NCBI GenBank assembly: GCA_000310025.1
Contig: FN649751.1
Coordinates: 5,768,817-5,832,816, forward strand
Length of the DNA: 64,000 nt
Direction: 5' to 3'
Origin: Ectocarpus siliculosus
Lineage: Eukaryota; Sar; Phaeophyceae; Ectocarpales; Ectocarpaceae
How positions within the stretch are numbered: position 1 is the first letter of the stretch; each line of letters begins with the position of its first letter. The notes under the pieces were generated by a model. It made no database searches. It was given only the letters and a program-made list of their open reading frames with translations, and had not been told where the DNA came from. Below are positions 36,439 through 63,247 of the stretch, in pieces. A program made the position numbers and the translations under genes.

Positions 36439-37893
36439 CACACGCGGCAGAGACGGGGCCGAGCCCCGAGGACAACCCGCTACTGCTGTGCCTTTCGGTG
36501 TTATTCTGCCGTTTCGGAACTCACGCCTCCTCCGCCTTCAAAACCTTGGTAACTGAGGCTTACGCAAGGGTTGCACTCTCGCGGGCGAAAAGCAACTAGG
36601 CAGACACAACACCCTTTCAGTGAAAGACGGATGCTGCTGTCTAGCTGCTGCTGGAGGAGGAGACGAGAAACGTCGGCGTACAAAACTATGGTCAAGCCTA
36701 TTTAATTTAGAGTGTACCGCAACAAACAAGGACGCACGGATTTACGAGTGCACTGGGTACTCGACCAGACGCGAGAGGAAAAACATCTCTTTATTCCTTG
36801 GTGGAGGAGGCATGAAACGGGGACACAACTCGTGCCTGGATGACTTGAGGACTTAGCGCTGCTGCTGGGGGAGTTCAGGAGTTCGGTTGAGCAGCAGCAG
36901 TGTTGATCGACTTGAGTTGAGAGTGCAGTAGCGAGCAGAACTAACGACAAAGTTTCCTATTCCAAACATCATCAGTCTTTGATCTATCATCCTCGGCGAC
37001 ACCCGTCTGAGACATAGAGCATCCCACAGACAAGAACCTCGAACCTAGCTCAGAACCCTGTTAGTGTAGAGCCGCATCGCTCCACATTGGAGTGGTTAAT
37101 TGGGTTATCAGCAGAACCCGATAACCAAGTATAACAGTTTACACCGCGTTTCAGTGTGTTTTTTCTTTGAAGACTGTGACGATATCATACGCACATGCCT
37201 CCCGTCCCCCATACCAGAATAGTACGAAACTTGTCGCACAACCGAATAATTGGACAGACGCTTCTGGCAAGGGACGTCCGATTGTTGCACTTTGAATATC
37301 CGGGAAGGTCTTTTCGTAGAGTCGCTTCCCCCATATGCCGTTGACCAACAGAGCGTGTAGATACAACCGAAGCACTTGCCATCTATCACACTGCTCTTTC
37401 TGCAGTGCTTGCACACGCACCGCGCCAAGACAGTTTTTAACGTTCAGAGACAGTCGTGGTCAGAGAGTGACACAGTACGGTAAGTTTCGCTGCCTAGTCA
37501 ACGCGGGTGTCTACAGGCAGTGCTGGTACTTCGCGCCGGGCTTCAACGAAAATGCGGAACAACATGCCATATACAGCAGTAGTAGGTGTTACTGAGCTCC
37601 TTTCATACACGCTTCATACCTGTATAGGGAATACCCATGATCCACGTAGGCGCCGGTGCCCCATCATTTTCGTCGTCGTCAAAGAACGCCGCTGCTCGTG
37701 CTCGTATCATCAGTTGGCTGAGTCGCGCAGCAGTTGGCAGCACAGCACAGCAGCGGTGAGTGTCGATCAGGGGGGGCTGGCACCCAGGAAGAGACGTGAA
37801 ATCAACCCCCCCTTCCATTAACATGTTTTTCGGAATGCCCCCAGGCTTGTCGGGTGTCGGGTGCAACGGAGCAACACATCCGTCTCTCTCCTG
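36439..37893. other. Divergent promoter region, ATG4 / isoleucyl-tRNA synthetase
   Basis: About 1.45 kb between the divergent starts of ATG4 (-) and the synthetase (+). No convincing gene; overlapping short open frames occur on the minus strand at 37108-37428. A possible ATG4 upstream exon and both 5' UTRs would lie here. Confidence 0.5.
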
Positions 37894-52186
<14,293 letters not shown>

Positions 52187-53617
52187 ATGGATCATCAGTC
52201 GTGTTGGTGGTTTCAGTTTTTTAGCCCTGGGTTTCTAGGGAGTGCGTTTGTGTTGTGTTCGGGTTTTGGCAGGCCGGGACGGATAGGCTGCTTTTCCGGG
52301 CTGTTGTCAAGAAGGCGACAATGCCTGTATCCGTTCTGCCCGAAGTTGACGGGAGTGAGTGGTCGTTTGGCAACGATACTAGCTGGCAGTCGGCATTGTT
52401 TCATCCTTAGGACAGCATGGTAGCAGACAAGTATCACACCTGGTTGTGTCGTGCCTGCTGCTCCGCTCGGCGGCTACGCGGTTCGACTTGCAATTCGACT
52501 TGCGTCATGGGCCTTACCTAGTGCCTCCCTTGGGGGACTCCTCCACAAGCTGTGTTGGTCGTGTTCACGCCGACGAGTTCGCGAGAAAGGGTCACGCGAG
52601 CGCTTGCCAACACTCCGCTTTTATCGAGTTGGTTCACGGTATGGCCTTGGACACTGCAGTCCAGCCCATCTGCAGCCCTGACTTGCGGAATTGGTTCACC
52701 GTGATACGACCTTGAACCTTACAGTCCAGTCCATTTTTTGCCCTGAGGCAACCATACATCGCCGCTTGTCCCCCTCCTGGTGCTGCTCAAAGGTACATGC
52801 CCGCGTTCCTGCTTAGAGTCAACAGATTGGTTTACTGTATCTAACGCACCACCTTCGTACAGTTTCGGCAGAAGTGCGACAACAAACTACAGCAATCTAC
52901 CCTTCGATACTTTCTCGAGTACATCGGAAGATTTCTCAAAGCGAAAGCTATGATTTCTCAAGACTCATGTTTTTTTGGATTCCTCCGGCTGTTGGATCTT
53001 ACAACATGCGGTCAGATCTTTCTCACCAAACGTGCTAGCTACTGAGTTTCCAAAGCTTCGTGTGGTTCGCCGTAACATTGTCGAAGTCATGCGGTGATTC
53101 GCAACCCGCACGAGGATTCGGGGTAAGATGAGGACCGGTGTCGCGCGTGTAAAGGGCGGCTTTTCTCTCTGCGAAGGACTGGCTGGTGGCGAATTCGTGG
53201 ACTCAACCTATTTTCACCTCCTACTTTTCAGCAGAGTGGACTCGAGCAAATTTCAAATTTCGCGTCCTGGGAACAGCATCCGTTCGTCCGAGACCTTTAG
53301 CCCAGCTCACCCTCTCTCGTTGTTGTTGTAGAAATCCCTCTGCCTTCGTCGTCTTGTGTTGTTGTTGGTTTGAAAATTCAACGCCACCGAAGTGTTTCAC
53401 ACACACGCACATACGCACAGATCATGGGATCCCAGCGGGGGCACCGTACCCAGAGAATCAGAGTCTTTGCAGGGTACCCCGTCGATCAGCTGGGACGAGC
53501 TGTGGATCCCCTCTCTGGCAATCTGGAAGCGGCCGCGCAGCATTGGCAACGGCCAGCGCAAACAAGAGAAAATCCTGGCGCTGGCGTCGTGTGTATTTTC
53601 TGTTTGCTGGATTGATC
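52187..53617. other. Intergenic region between synthetase and cyclophilin
   Basis: Same-strand gap with a tandem duplication of about 62 bases (units from 52629 and 52691, each starting TTGGTTCAC and ending GCCCTGA). No gene supported. An open frame at 53392-53745 crosses the cyclophilin start in another frame and looks like a shadow. Confidence 0.5.
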
Positions 53618-56600
53618 ATGTTTCGTCGCAAGCCAAACAAGCCGGAGGCGAAGAAGAAGGTGAAGATTTGCGCGATGAAGCGGACGAAAGCGTGAATGTG
53701 CACACTCAAGCAGCAGGATTTCAAACTGTTGGATTTGACGTGTAATACCACTCTCCAACCCATCGCAGCGTACATCCCATCCGTGCTTTGAAATTGTAGT
53801 GGGATATATCAGTACAGTAACGGGCTCCTTGCTCTTCCAGTTCTTTTTTTCACGATGATGTAATACCAGCTTTTAGAAGGGTACGCCGCAGGTACCCATT
53901 GGTCTGTTGTAAGGTAAATTGATTTCTTGCTATTTCGCCGCACACACATGCCCGTGCGAATACTTGCTGTGTCATGTGTCATGGTTGCAACGTTCGAATT
54001 TTAAACCTTTCCTCCCCCGACTATCGCAGGGCCTTAGTCTAGTTTGCGGCTGCTTCCAATGTCAAGCTGGGCAGAAGTGATAATCTTGATGGCGTGGAGT
54101 ATCTGTACTGCCACCCTGACCCATAAGGTCTCAATTGTAAAATTCACAATGGCCGATGGTTGTATGTAGACGTGTGAAGTCGGCTTACTGTAGTTCCTCT
54201 CCACCAGGATGCCGTGTTGCTTTCAACTGCACCGTTAAGCGGCGTTTATCCAGCTTCCAGGAGAACGATATAATGGGTACCCCGTTCTTGAACGTGGAGT
54301 GAAATACCATGTTGGAGGCTAGCCGTGTCCCCGTAGTTGGCTGCGATGTCTGTGAGGTGCACGGCGTAGTTGAAGTCGTTGCCCCACCAGTGCAGCCAGA
54401 TGAATAGTAAAAAATGATAAGGGTCTTTGGGAAAACGCTCGGTTCTCGTTCCCGAAAAACCCTTCGATTTTCGAGGACATTTCAGCAGCTTCTATTTAGT
54501 CTATAGTTTTTCGTTTTCGTTCATTGGCTTCGTCACATTTGTGCACAAGTCTAATTGCCCACCCCCCACCCCCGCGGTTCCCGGTGCGTGAACACTTGCC
54601 TCCCAGAGGGCCTGGGAGGTAGATGTGGAGGCCGACGACAAAGATGAGGGGGATGACACTACCCCAAGCGAGGCGTTTTTGTCGTTACAGAGGGAACTAG
54701 AGGAGAAGGAGAAGATCCAGCAGGAGAACGCAGAGAGGGCGAAGAACCAGGACGCTCTTGCTGCAGAGGCGGCGAACAGCCTGCGGAGAAAGGTCGGGTA
54801 TTTTTTGCGCGAGTGTCGTGTGTCGATGACGCACAAACGCGCACGAACATGCACTCGGGCTTGGTGATGATGACTCGTGCGTGGCTCTCGTGTGCGGTAT
54901 TTGTAGAAAGAGCAGGGTAGATAGATCCTCCAAGCTTTTTTTACCGTGGGGTCGTGGCGTGCCCAGTCACGGCATACGAACAATATGATGCACCTTCTGC
55001 GTCTTGTTTGGTGTTTTGGTTGAAGACGCTCGTGCACTGGGGCTGCACTTGCTGGTGAGGTACCTCCGCTGAGCAATGGGCGCGTCGCTGGAAAGTTGTT
55101 CCAATATTGACACATATCAACTTGAAAATAGTATGAATTCTTCACGTCCTCGCGGGATCCCACGTCTTGCGCTTGCGGGACCGGGGTACGGCCTTGTTGG
55201 CCGTCGGTTGTGTGTGTGTTTCCTTGGAAACTTGTTCCAACATTGAAACACATCACCTTGAAAATAGCATGGATTCTTCACGTCCTTGCGGGATCCCACG
55301 TCTTGCGCTTGCGGGACCGGGGTACGAACTTTTTCACCGTCGGTTGTGTGTGTTTTCCTTGGCAGAAGCTTTCCCCCTGACACACTGCCGGCAAGCGCTC
55401 GCGCACCTGCGGTGCGTAATGTCGAGGCAGACTTCCCCGCCTTTCTTTCCCGGTTTTCTTTGCCAACCGCAACGTCTCACAAGCGTCACGTGCGCACCAG
55501 TCAGCACCGAAAGTCGAAAACTTACGACATCCATGAAAAATCCGCGCGTTACGACCGCCGTGCCTTGAAAGCGTGGTAACCAGTAGTCTGGGTTAACCCG
55601 GTAGAATACCGCTCTGGGCGCCCCGCCCACCCACCCACCCACCCAATCGCGCTAATATATGGAGGATGTACTTCCCGATGATACTCCCGAAAAAAAAAAA
55701 AATAACCGACAGGAAGAAGTTCGGAAGGCGAACACCAAGAACCCGAGAGTGTTCCTCGACATCGAGATAGCAGATACTACGGGCGCGAAGAGCCGGTTGG
55801 CCAAGGGGAAGAACGCCGGGCGCGTAACCCTGGAGCTCTTCGAGAACGCAGTGCCGCGGACGGCCGAGAACTTCCGTGCCCTGTGCACCGGAGAAAAGGT
55901 AAGTACGTGGGGCCATGGCAGTAGTCTACGCAGGCTTTTCTAAGCAAGAAAACATACTGGATAAAGTGTGGAATCGGCTGAGTTGGGGTCAGGGCTAGGG
56001 CTAGGTTCTGCGTGCCCCCGTCATTTTTCGCATTAACCTTACGTTCTTTTCGTGGGCAGTCCGGCCGTGGAGCTGTGGCTGTCGGTATTGGGGTAGAGGG
56101 GCTCGGAGTAGGCGACCGGAAGAGGTCCCGGCAACCTGACGATGCCACGTTGTCGGCATATTTTAGTCTTTTTGCTGAAATTATCTATGTGTAGGCGGTT
56201 TGTGATTTTGAGTCAGCCCTTTTTCTCGCCGGAGTTGCTTGTCTCAGTTGTGACACATGGCAAGATGACTTGACGCGCTGGGTCTGTCGGCGTAGGCACG
56301 GGAGGCAGTTCATCGCGAGGTGTGAGATGTTCCGAGTTTTGAATGCCACTGGCGTGTGTGTTGTTTACGGTTCAATCTCTTGCCTGCATCATGCGCTCAG
56401 CCTGGGGGCGCCGCCGTGCGTGGTTGTCGCGCTGCCAGCCTACGGCAGGAACGTGCTCTATTCTTCCCATCGTTGTTTTTTCGTTTGGAATCGTCTCACA
56501 CGCTGACATGCTTTGGTCGCTCCGTGCCGTGTCTTCCGTATCTTTTCTACCGACCGAACCTAAATGCACGTCATGGCACAGCCGCGGGGATCGAGTGGAT

Positions 56601-56708
56601 TCCCGCTAAGCTTCCTGGGCAACATTTTCCACAGAATCGTCCCTAATTTTATGGCTCAAGGGGGAGACATTACTAGGGAAGACGGAAGGTGGGAGTGGGA
56701 GGGAGGTG

Positions 56709-56750
<42 letters not shown>

Positions 56751-57784
56751 CAGAGAGATCAAACATCGGAGGTACAAGGAGTGAGAAAGATGGGCAGGGA
56801 GAGAAAACGTGAGGCACAGGGGGCGAGAAAGTGGAGAGATAGAGGGGAGATAGAGGGGAGGAGGGGGGGGGCAAGTAAGAAGAAGGTCTCTCGTCTGTCG
56901 TTGTCCGCCGTTTTCTCACCGTGGCCACTACTGCAGTTCATGTGACTATATCCGTGTCGCCTGCGGCATTCGTTTGTTTCATCCAGCTTTGAGAGCGTTT
57001 CTCCGTACACGATTCTTTTTTTCTCGAATGCGGGAAAGTGTGGGTTCTAGAACGTGCCAATAAACCGACTCTATTTATTTTACCGTTGTCATTGTCTAGG
57101 AACCAGAGATGCGGAGACTCGCCCGGGGTTAACCTGCACAAGGCAGATCACGCCACGGCCCCGCTTCGGTATTTACTGATCCTCGTTTTTGTTGTGCAGG
57201 TGGGCCGAGAGCGAGAGAGCGACACATGGTGCGGTGCAACATCGAGAACCGAAGTAAAACCCCCTGATCTCAACTTGACGGCTTACCCCCCTTGCCCTCG
57301 TTGTTCGTGGCGTGTCGTGTCTCCGTTGTGTGTGTCTGTGGTCGTTGTACCCGCACGGCAGCGGTGGAGAGTCCATCTACGGGCCAACGTTCGTGGACGA
57401 AAGCTTTCAACTTAAGCACGACCAGCCGGGTCTGCTCTCCATGGCTAATTCAGGCAAGGGGGTCTCGGTCGGTGGTATCGGGGGGGGGAGGGTGGTGTGC
57501 CCGGTAAATTATGTGCGTCAAGGATGTTTTTTCTTGTTGTTCGACATTCCGCTGCTTGGCCTCGAAGTTCCAACTCTTGGTGCGAATGCCGATTTGCGCC
57601 GTATTTAGACCCATTTCGTTCAAGATACCGTGATCCGTGGCTCTCGGCCTGCCTCTGTCTGCCTGTCTGGTCTGTCTGTCTGTCTCTTTCACATTACTCC
57701 GTGCCGCCGTCTCCTCCCCATTTCTCCGTGCATGTCTCTCTCTCTCTCTCTCTCTCTGTGTCTCTTTCTCTCTCTCTCTCTGTG

Positions 57785-57862
<78 letters not shown>

Positions 57863-58759
57863 TCTCTCTGCGTTTGTGTGTGGGTCTCTCTCTCTGCCCA
57901 CTTTTTTCTCATCAGGTCGAGACAGCAACAACTCTCAATTCTTCATCACCTTCGGACCGCTTCCTTGGCTGGACTCAAAGCACGTCGTGTTTGGCAAGGT
58001 ACTATAATACTGTCTCGTACGTACGACCGTGCGGGGAAACCGGAGGCCGTGCCTGAGAATATTTTAACACCGACTTGTAGCGCTTGCCTGTCTGCCCAAT
58101 TGTTGCTCACGTGGTCCGCAGCATTCGATACCTGAGGATGTGTCAACTCCGAATTTGCTGTGACATCGCGGGCGCGTCAGACATCAGCGCGTTTGAGAGG
58201 AACGCTCGAGTTACCGAGTCGCTTAACTGAATAGAAATCACGGTGAATCACTTTTTTCCTTCTTTTTTTCTGGCATCATTTGCAACCACGGGTCCGCGCG
58301 ACTATTAGACTGTACGAAGCACCCGCAACAAGAGTGCGCGATTCCCGGCAGACAAAACAACCGCCATTCAAATAGCTTTGTCCCCGGCCGCCCTCCGCGT
58401 CATCGACCGAACGACCCCCGTGCCCTATTCTCCCGCGTAAGGTTGTCGAGGGCATGGAAGTGGTGCGAAAGATCGAAGACTGCGGCACAACTTCAGGAGA
58501 GCCGACCAAGAGGGTTCAGATAGCCGAATGCGGGCAGATTCCGGACGAGGAAAAGGACAAGGAGGAGAGAAGCGCTAGCGACGAAGAGGAGGAGGAGGAG
58601 GAGGAGGAGGAGGAGGAGGCTTCAGGTGGGAAGAAGAGGCCTAGGGTAAGGTTTGCCAAGAGCGATGACGCAGGCGGCGATGGCAATGGTGCTTCGAAGG
58701 GGGGCGAGGAACCGAAAAAGAGCAGGCGCGGCGATCGGGACGGGGATGGGGAGGGCTAG
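53618..58759 (+). CDS. Cyclophilin-type peptidyl-prolyl cis-trans isomerase with N-terminal coiled coil and acidic/basic tail
   Basis: Exons: 53618-53659, 54607-54792, 55713-55898, 56582-56688, 57362-57453, 57916-57998 and 58442-58759; phases close to 337 residues. Catalyses proline isomerisation. The cyclophilin domain starts near residue 86 ([10 protein letters not shown]) and runs [46 protein letters not shown] (active-site Arg, Phe, Met, Gln), [45 protein letters not shown] (Phe, Trp, Leu, His) and [12 protein letters not shown]; all key residues are present. N-terminal to it is a charged coiled coil ([20 protein letters not shown]). The C-terminus has a Glu run followed by [11 protein letters not shown] and further Lys/Arg, suggesting a nuclear protein related in layout to SR-type cyclophilins. 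The first exon ([14 protein letters not shown]) is placed by phase only and is the weakest part. Intron 5 (57454-57915) has a GC donor. Confidence 0.9.
55091..55362 (+). repeat. Tandem duplication, two 136-base units
   Basis: Units 55091-55226 and 55227-55362 lie in the cyclophilin intron after exon 2, are highly similar and have exactly the same length. Landmarks such as CGGGATCCCACGTCTTGCGC recur at a 136-base offset. Confidence 0.85.
56711..56746 (+). repeat. (GA)n microsatellite
   Basis: About 36 bases of GA dinucleotides in the cyclophilin intron after exon 4, just downstream of its donor. Confidence 0.85.
57734..57870 (+). repeat. Long CT microsatellite before a splice acceptor
   Basis: About 135 bases of (CT)n with GTGT interruptions in the GC-AG intron of the cyclophilin gene, ending about 45 bases before the exon acceptor at 57915. 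Confidence 0.85.
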
Positions 58760-59277
58760 CGACGGGTTTTACGACGATGGGAGAAACTGAGTGAAATTGA
58801 AAGTGAGCGTGCCAACCGTGGTATGCTCGATGACGTTTTTCGAGCCTCTTGTAAGGCCCCGAACTTTTGCCGTAAGTTGGGGTCGTACGTCGTCGTGCCA
58901 AGAGATTTGTTGGCCGGAAAAGGTTGCAAGTGTTTTAGGCATGTTCAGACGTGTGCAGCGGGTCAAGCTCTGCTCCACACAAAGTTGGCGAAGTTTGTGC
59001 GTGCGTGATGTTGGTTGCATTTCCTGGGAGAACGTCCAGCAGCACAACACTGAGGCCGACCCCTGTTTTGCCGGTGTGTTGCCGCACCCTATTTTGCCGT
59101 GCGCGTGCTCCATGCAGAATTATTTGAGCACAATCGGGGTACTACTGTATGCGGGCCTGTCTGCAAAGGGCCCGTTTTTTGTGGTCAACGCACGGCGTGT
59201 TTTTTAACGAGCGCGTTTCACAACCGGATAAATTTCTGCTGCAGACCCAATCAACACCATGAAGCTCAGACTGATGT
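58760..59277. other. Convergent 3' intergenic region
   Basis: 518 bases between the cyclophilin and EF-hand stop codons, which face each other. It must contain both 3' untranslated ends. No gene seen. Confidence 0.6.
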
Positions 59278-61579
59278 TTACCCGAATGCTCCGCCCACAG
59301 GAGGCAACCTCCCGTTCTTGACTCTGCGATTCTCCAGCCTTAACCTTCTCTCGTCCGCGTTCTTTTCTCGCTTCACCGGCCGACGGCTCTCAACCTTGGG
59401 CTTTTTGTCCCGCTGGTTCTTTTCCTTCTCCTTCTTGGCGTCTAGCTTCTCCCTGAACTTCTTGTACTCCTGGGTTTCCGGGTTGAGGTACCGCGCCTCC
59501 ATCTCTCGCTGTAGCCTCGCTTTCTCCTCCGCTTGCTGTGGGAGCGCGGCCGAGAATTACGGTTGGTGTCGGGAAAGCGTCCTCAGACGAAGGGCGCACA
59601 ATCTGATCATCAAGTTTGGAACGTACGCATGTCTCACCGGAGGAAGACGCGCCGCGCCGCGGCCCCACCCCGTCAAATGCAAGCGCAACGGTCTACCTTC
59701 ATGGTGCGGATGCTCGAGTGCCAACACAGCACAGCGTGAAACTCAGCGAGGCGTGCGCGTTGTGTTCTCATGATGGTTTTGTCTTCTGGGACCATCACCT
59801 CCCCAGGACACACAATCCACACGCAGGTGCCGACTTAGAAACAAGGGCGGGAGCAACAACGTCAACAGTATGCCGACCCTGCTGCTGGCGTTATACGGGC
59901 AGGCCCCCCCACAGTTTCTCTCCTCACGCATGTTAACGTCTTTTGGCGGAATCATACGAAGCACCTTTCGCAAGCGCTCGGCTTCGTCCGCCGCGGGGTC
60001 GGCTACGACAACGTTGGCCCTGGGAAACATTTTGTCGTACTCGGCCCGCCCGCACGGCCAGCAGAAGTACTTGCAGGCGCCCATCTTGCGCTTGATACGC
60101 CGTTGCCGCATGGCCTCTAGCCGGTTGGCATCGGCCAGCCGGTCCTCCTCCTCGTGCTTCCGCCTTAGCTCGAGCCTGTCTTGGAAATTTCTTTTTTTTC
60201 GGCCCCACCAAGCTTCGCCCCACACTGCTTGCATCATCTTTACCTTCGTTTGAGTCAACGCAGCGGTGGGAATATGGTTGGCTATTTTGAGAAGACGAAA
60301 GAAACTGCCCACAGTGTTTAAAAATCCTTCCGTTAGATTAAAGTGCTTCAAAAAAACATTATGGAACTTCCTTCTCAATGCTCATGTTTCCTTCCGAACC
60401 CTCGGCCTCTACTTGTAGACTATACCCCCCATGGTACATCGTAGTAGGTTGATAGGCCTACATCCGCCAAACGACGCATCCCTTACTATGTAGGCCAATG
60501 GCGGCCGACTACATAATGGGAACGCTTACAGGCAACAGTAAAAAAAAAACTCTGGGTATAAACATACACTTTCGCTAACCTGGAGCCGGAAAGCCGGGAA
60601 AAATAGCGAAGGAAACGCCTTGTTGAACAGCTCAAACTCCCAGAACTCGATCTTCCCATCTTGCTGCACGGAGAGCTTGTCGAAGGCCACCTTCGTGTTT
60701 CCGGTGGGCCCCTTCACGGGGTCAATGTTGTAGAGCATGTTTACTAGCATTCGCATCTCGTCTTTTTCAATGTAGCCGTTCTTCTCTCGGTCTAGGATGA
60801 AGAAGCAAAACCGCAGGATTTCTTCCTCCTCGAAGAGACAAAATGTCGTGATTGCATCCAGCCACTCCGAAAACGTCAGCTCCTGGAAGTCCCGGATACC
60901 TATGATTTTCATTCCGATACCACGTCAGGAATGTTAGGGCGGCATACTGCTGTGTTTGCGCGAGGAGAGTTGTGTGAATGCAGCATTCAGCTGAAGATAA
61001 GCCGAATAGTCGCTGGTGCGTAGTATCAGTGAAATATGGCGTTTTGATACGCGCCCTGCTGAACAGAGTGTACTGCTGCCGTTAATCTTTGGTCTACTGT
61101 AGACCGCTCCTTGTACGCACACCGCAAGCTTCAAGCCAGATGTCCAGTGACACCCGGCGCTTGCAGCGCAAACACCGCTCACCGATGAGTTCAAATAAAC
61201 TATCTCCGAAGATGGATTTTTTTTCCCCGAGCATCTTGTACACGTTTGCGAGGCTGAGGCATCCTCGCTGTGCGGTGTCATACTTGCAGAACAACCGGAA
61301 CACCTGCGTTAGTTATTGGTCATCATGTGTGCGCGCGGCGACAACTTTACCATCACGTAGACGAGGATGCGCACGCGTCGTACTGGCCATCTATGGGTAG
61401 TGTTTCGACCTATTGAACTGACCACACCCGCGGCAACAACTCCTTCGTTCGTGTTTTGGCCTCGGTTTCGGTGGTGAGCTCACCTTCGCCAGATCGGTGT
61501 TGCTCAGATCTAAGATTTTGATACTTTTTAGTAATCGGTCGTCTGGTGCCGGCAAGAGAGTCGAACCGCTTGACCCCAT
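59278..61579 (-). CDS. EF-hand calcium-binding protein, probably N-myristoylated
   Basis: Exons on the minus strand are 61579-61484, 61303-61183, 60899-60580, 60243-59928 and 59531-59278; phases close to 368 residues. The N-terminus MGSSGSTLL fits the myristoylation consensus (Gly2, Ser6), so membrane attachment is likely. A calcineurin-B/CBL-like helical region follows (VFRLFCKYDTAQRGCLSLAN, DFQELTFSEWLDAITTFCLF). One canonical EF loop is at residues 109-120 (DREKNGYIEKDE, with all ligand positions), followed by a degenerate one (LSVQQDGKIEFWEF). The second half is highly charged and helical (FQDRLELRRKHEEEDRLADA), with a Cys cluster (CKYFCWPC) and a Lys/Arg-rich end (KKPKVESRRPVKREK). No closer family is recognised; a calcium-responsive membrane or cytoskeletal adaptor is an inference. 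The last acceptor (acagcaag) was chosen by phase. Confidence 0.85.
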
Positions 61580-62044
61580 CTACCCTTCGGCACCATGAAA
61601 CACCCCGGGCCTCGCGATGAATCGACGAGAACTTCTTCAATCACTCCCGCATTACCAACAGAGGAGGAGTCGAATGCGGAAGAGAGCCTGCTTGCCGAGG
61701 CCGCGGGACTGTCACATTGTAACGCACGACGTTTTGCGGCACAAAAAATGACGGTTGGCGGTGCACCCCCTGGACCTGGACACCTGGACCTGGACACCTG
61801 GACCGACTTACCGATTTACCAATTTGCAAAGCTCGACGATCGACTACTCCACGACTCCACCACGAAAGGGCACCAGAATCTAATCGTACGTTTTCGGAAA
61901 CGCTCTCGAGAACACGTGTCCAACAATCAATACTGTTTTTTTTTTGCCGTGCTGCTGTTAGTAGACTGCTGTAGATTATTCGAGATTTGAGAATCCGTCC
62001 AGAGGGTATGATATCTTACCCAAAACCTACCGAATGTATGTTGT

Positions 62045-62137
62045 TGAGAAGCACGGTTACGACTAGATCACCAGCCAGTGCTAACTAGTAGTCTAGTGGT
62101 TATCGTGCTTCTCAGACAAAAGATAATGTCCGAGTCC
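62045..62137 (+). repeat. Hairpin containing a tRNA-like 5' half
   Basis: Arms 62045-62067 and 62092-62114 pair at 20 of 23 positions. The right arm contains TAGTCTAGTGGTTATC, which matches a tRNA A box / D arm, and GTCCGAGTCC at 62128-62137 resembles a B box. The anticodon arm does not form and the A-to-B spacing is about six bases too short, so this is not an intact tRNA gene. Confidence 0.5.
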
Positions 62138-63112
62138 GTCAAGGGACGGACGTGTTTGTTTGTGGCTTGAAAGAAAGCTTGACCGACTCGGGCTTTATTT
62201 ATTCTTTAGAAGCGCGAAACCACTACTACAGAGTATTAGTCTAGACCCCAGTCAGCGCTGACTTATGCAGTACAAATAATAGTGTAGTGAATGTCGTAGT
62301 TCTCAGCATATGTGCAGGCCTAAATAGAGTTCAAAAAATAAAACCACGCGTCAACCCCACCCGCGATATATTCGCTGCACGCCCTTGTCCAACACAAACA
62401 AACACAACAGGATTGATTGTCACCATCTCTGTCTTCTTGTTGTTCAGGCTGCTAAACGAGAGGACATCTAGTCTTCTGGAGAAAAGTCACGGGTGGGTAT
62501 ATTTGGTCATCATACAGTTGTTAACGTCCGCGAAACGTCAATTTAGGGTCGAGCCTCAATTTCTTGTTTCGTCACCACCGTCGGGCAACAAGTAGGTGCC
62601 ATTATCTCGAGTTTAGTGTAGAATCCCCGGCTGGCTGGCTTGAGGTTTGTTTCTTGTTCGCAGGTGCTAACCGTATGATCCAACACTGAACTTTTTCCTC
62701 CTCCCCTGGATTGAGTGATTTATAGACCAACGGATACATGGGCTAACACCGTGCGTGTCTTCTGAACAAAGACGAGCTCAAGGAGGTGCGCTTCTCGCCG
62801 GTTTTGGTGTTGATCCCAGAAGTTTTTTTGTGGGGGGAGGTACTTTTTCTTTCGTACCCGGCCGGCCTCCTTGCATAGAGCCCTTAGCGCAAGGCCTTCA
62901 ATAAGAAGAACACAAGCCCGCTCGGATACCCACCGCGATCGGACATGCATACATAGCGTTCTCAGCTCCTCTCGTTATCAACAAAGAGATCGAGCGAACC
63001 AACTAGCTGCGAAGAGAACCAACTACTAAATAGGTTCGCAGCTCTGGCAACCAGGATCCACTCCTTCCTCCTCCTGCCTTTCGCAGGAGTTCCGATCTCG
63101 TGGGTTGGCCAT

Positions 63113-63247
63113 GTTGCGTCCCCAAAACTAAACGGTCAAAAATACCCAAAACAAAACAAACCACATCCAACTTGTTGATATCATTGCGCCCCCAAAACCA
63201 AAAACTAAAAAACACCCAATGCCAAACAAATCACTCGTATCCAACTG
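63113..63247 (+). repeat. Degenerate tandem repeat, two units of about 70 bases
   Basis: Both units start TTGCG(T/C)CCCCAAAAC, pass through A-rich CACCCAA/TACCCAAA blocks and end ATCCAACT; they are separated by a period of about 70 bases. Confidence 0.6.

Noticed and set aside
37108-37428. Overlapping minus-strand ORFs in the ATG4/synthetase promoter region
   Set aside because: Three frames overlap the same bases and none has a recognisable motif or splice support.
56056-56194. Extra cyclophilin exon after GEK (Gly/Val-rich open stretch)
   Set aside because: Joining 55898 directly to 56582 gives the family's normal spacing between GEK and FHRI; adding this stretch would lengthen a conserved loop.
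57497-58135. Long plus-strand ORF through the CT repeat
   Set aside because: Translation is mostly a Leu-Ser repeat produced by the microsatellite inside a cyclophilin intron.
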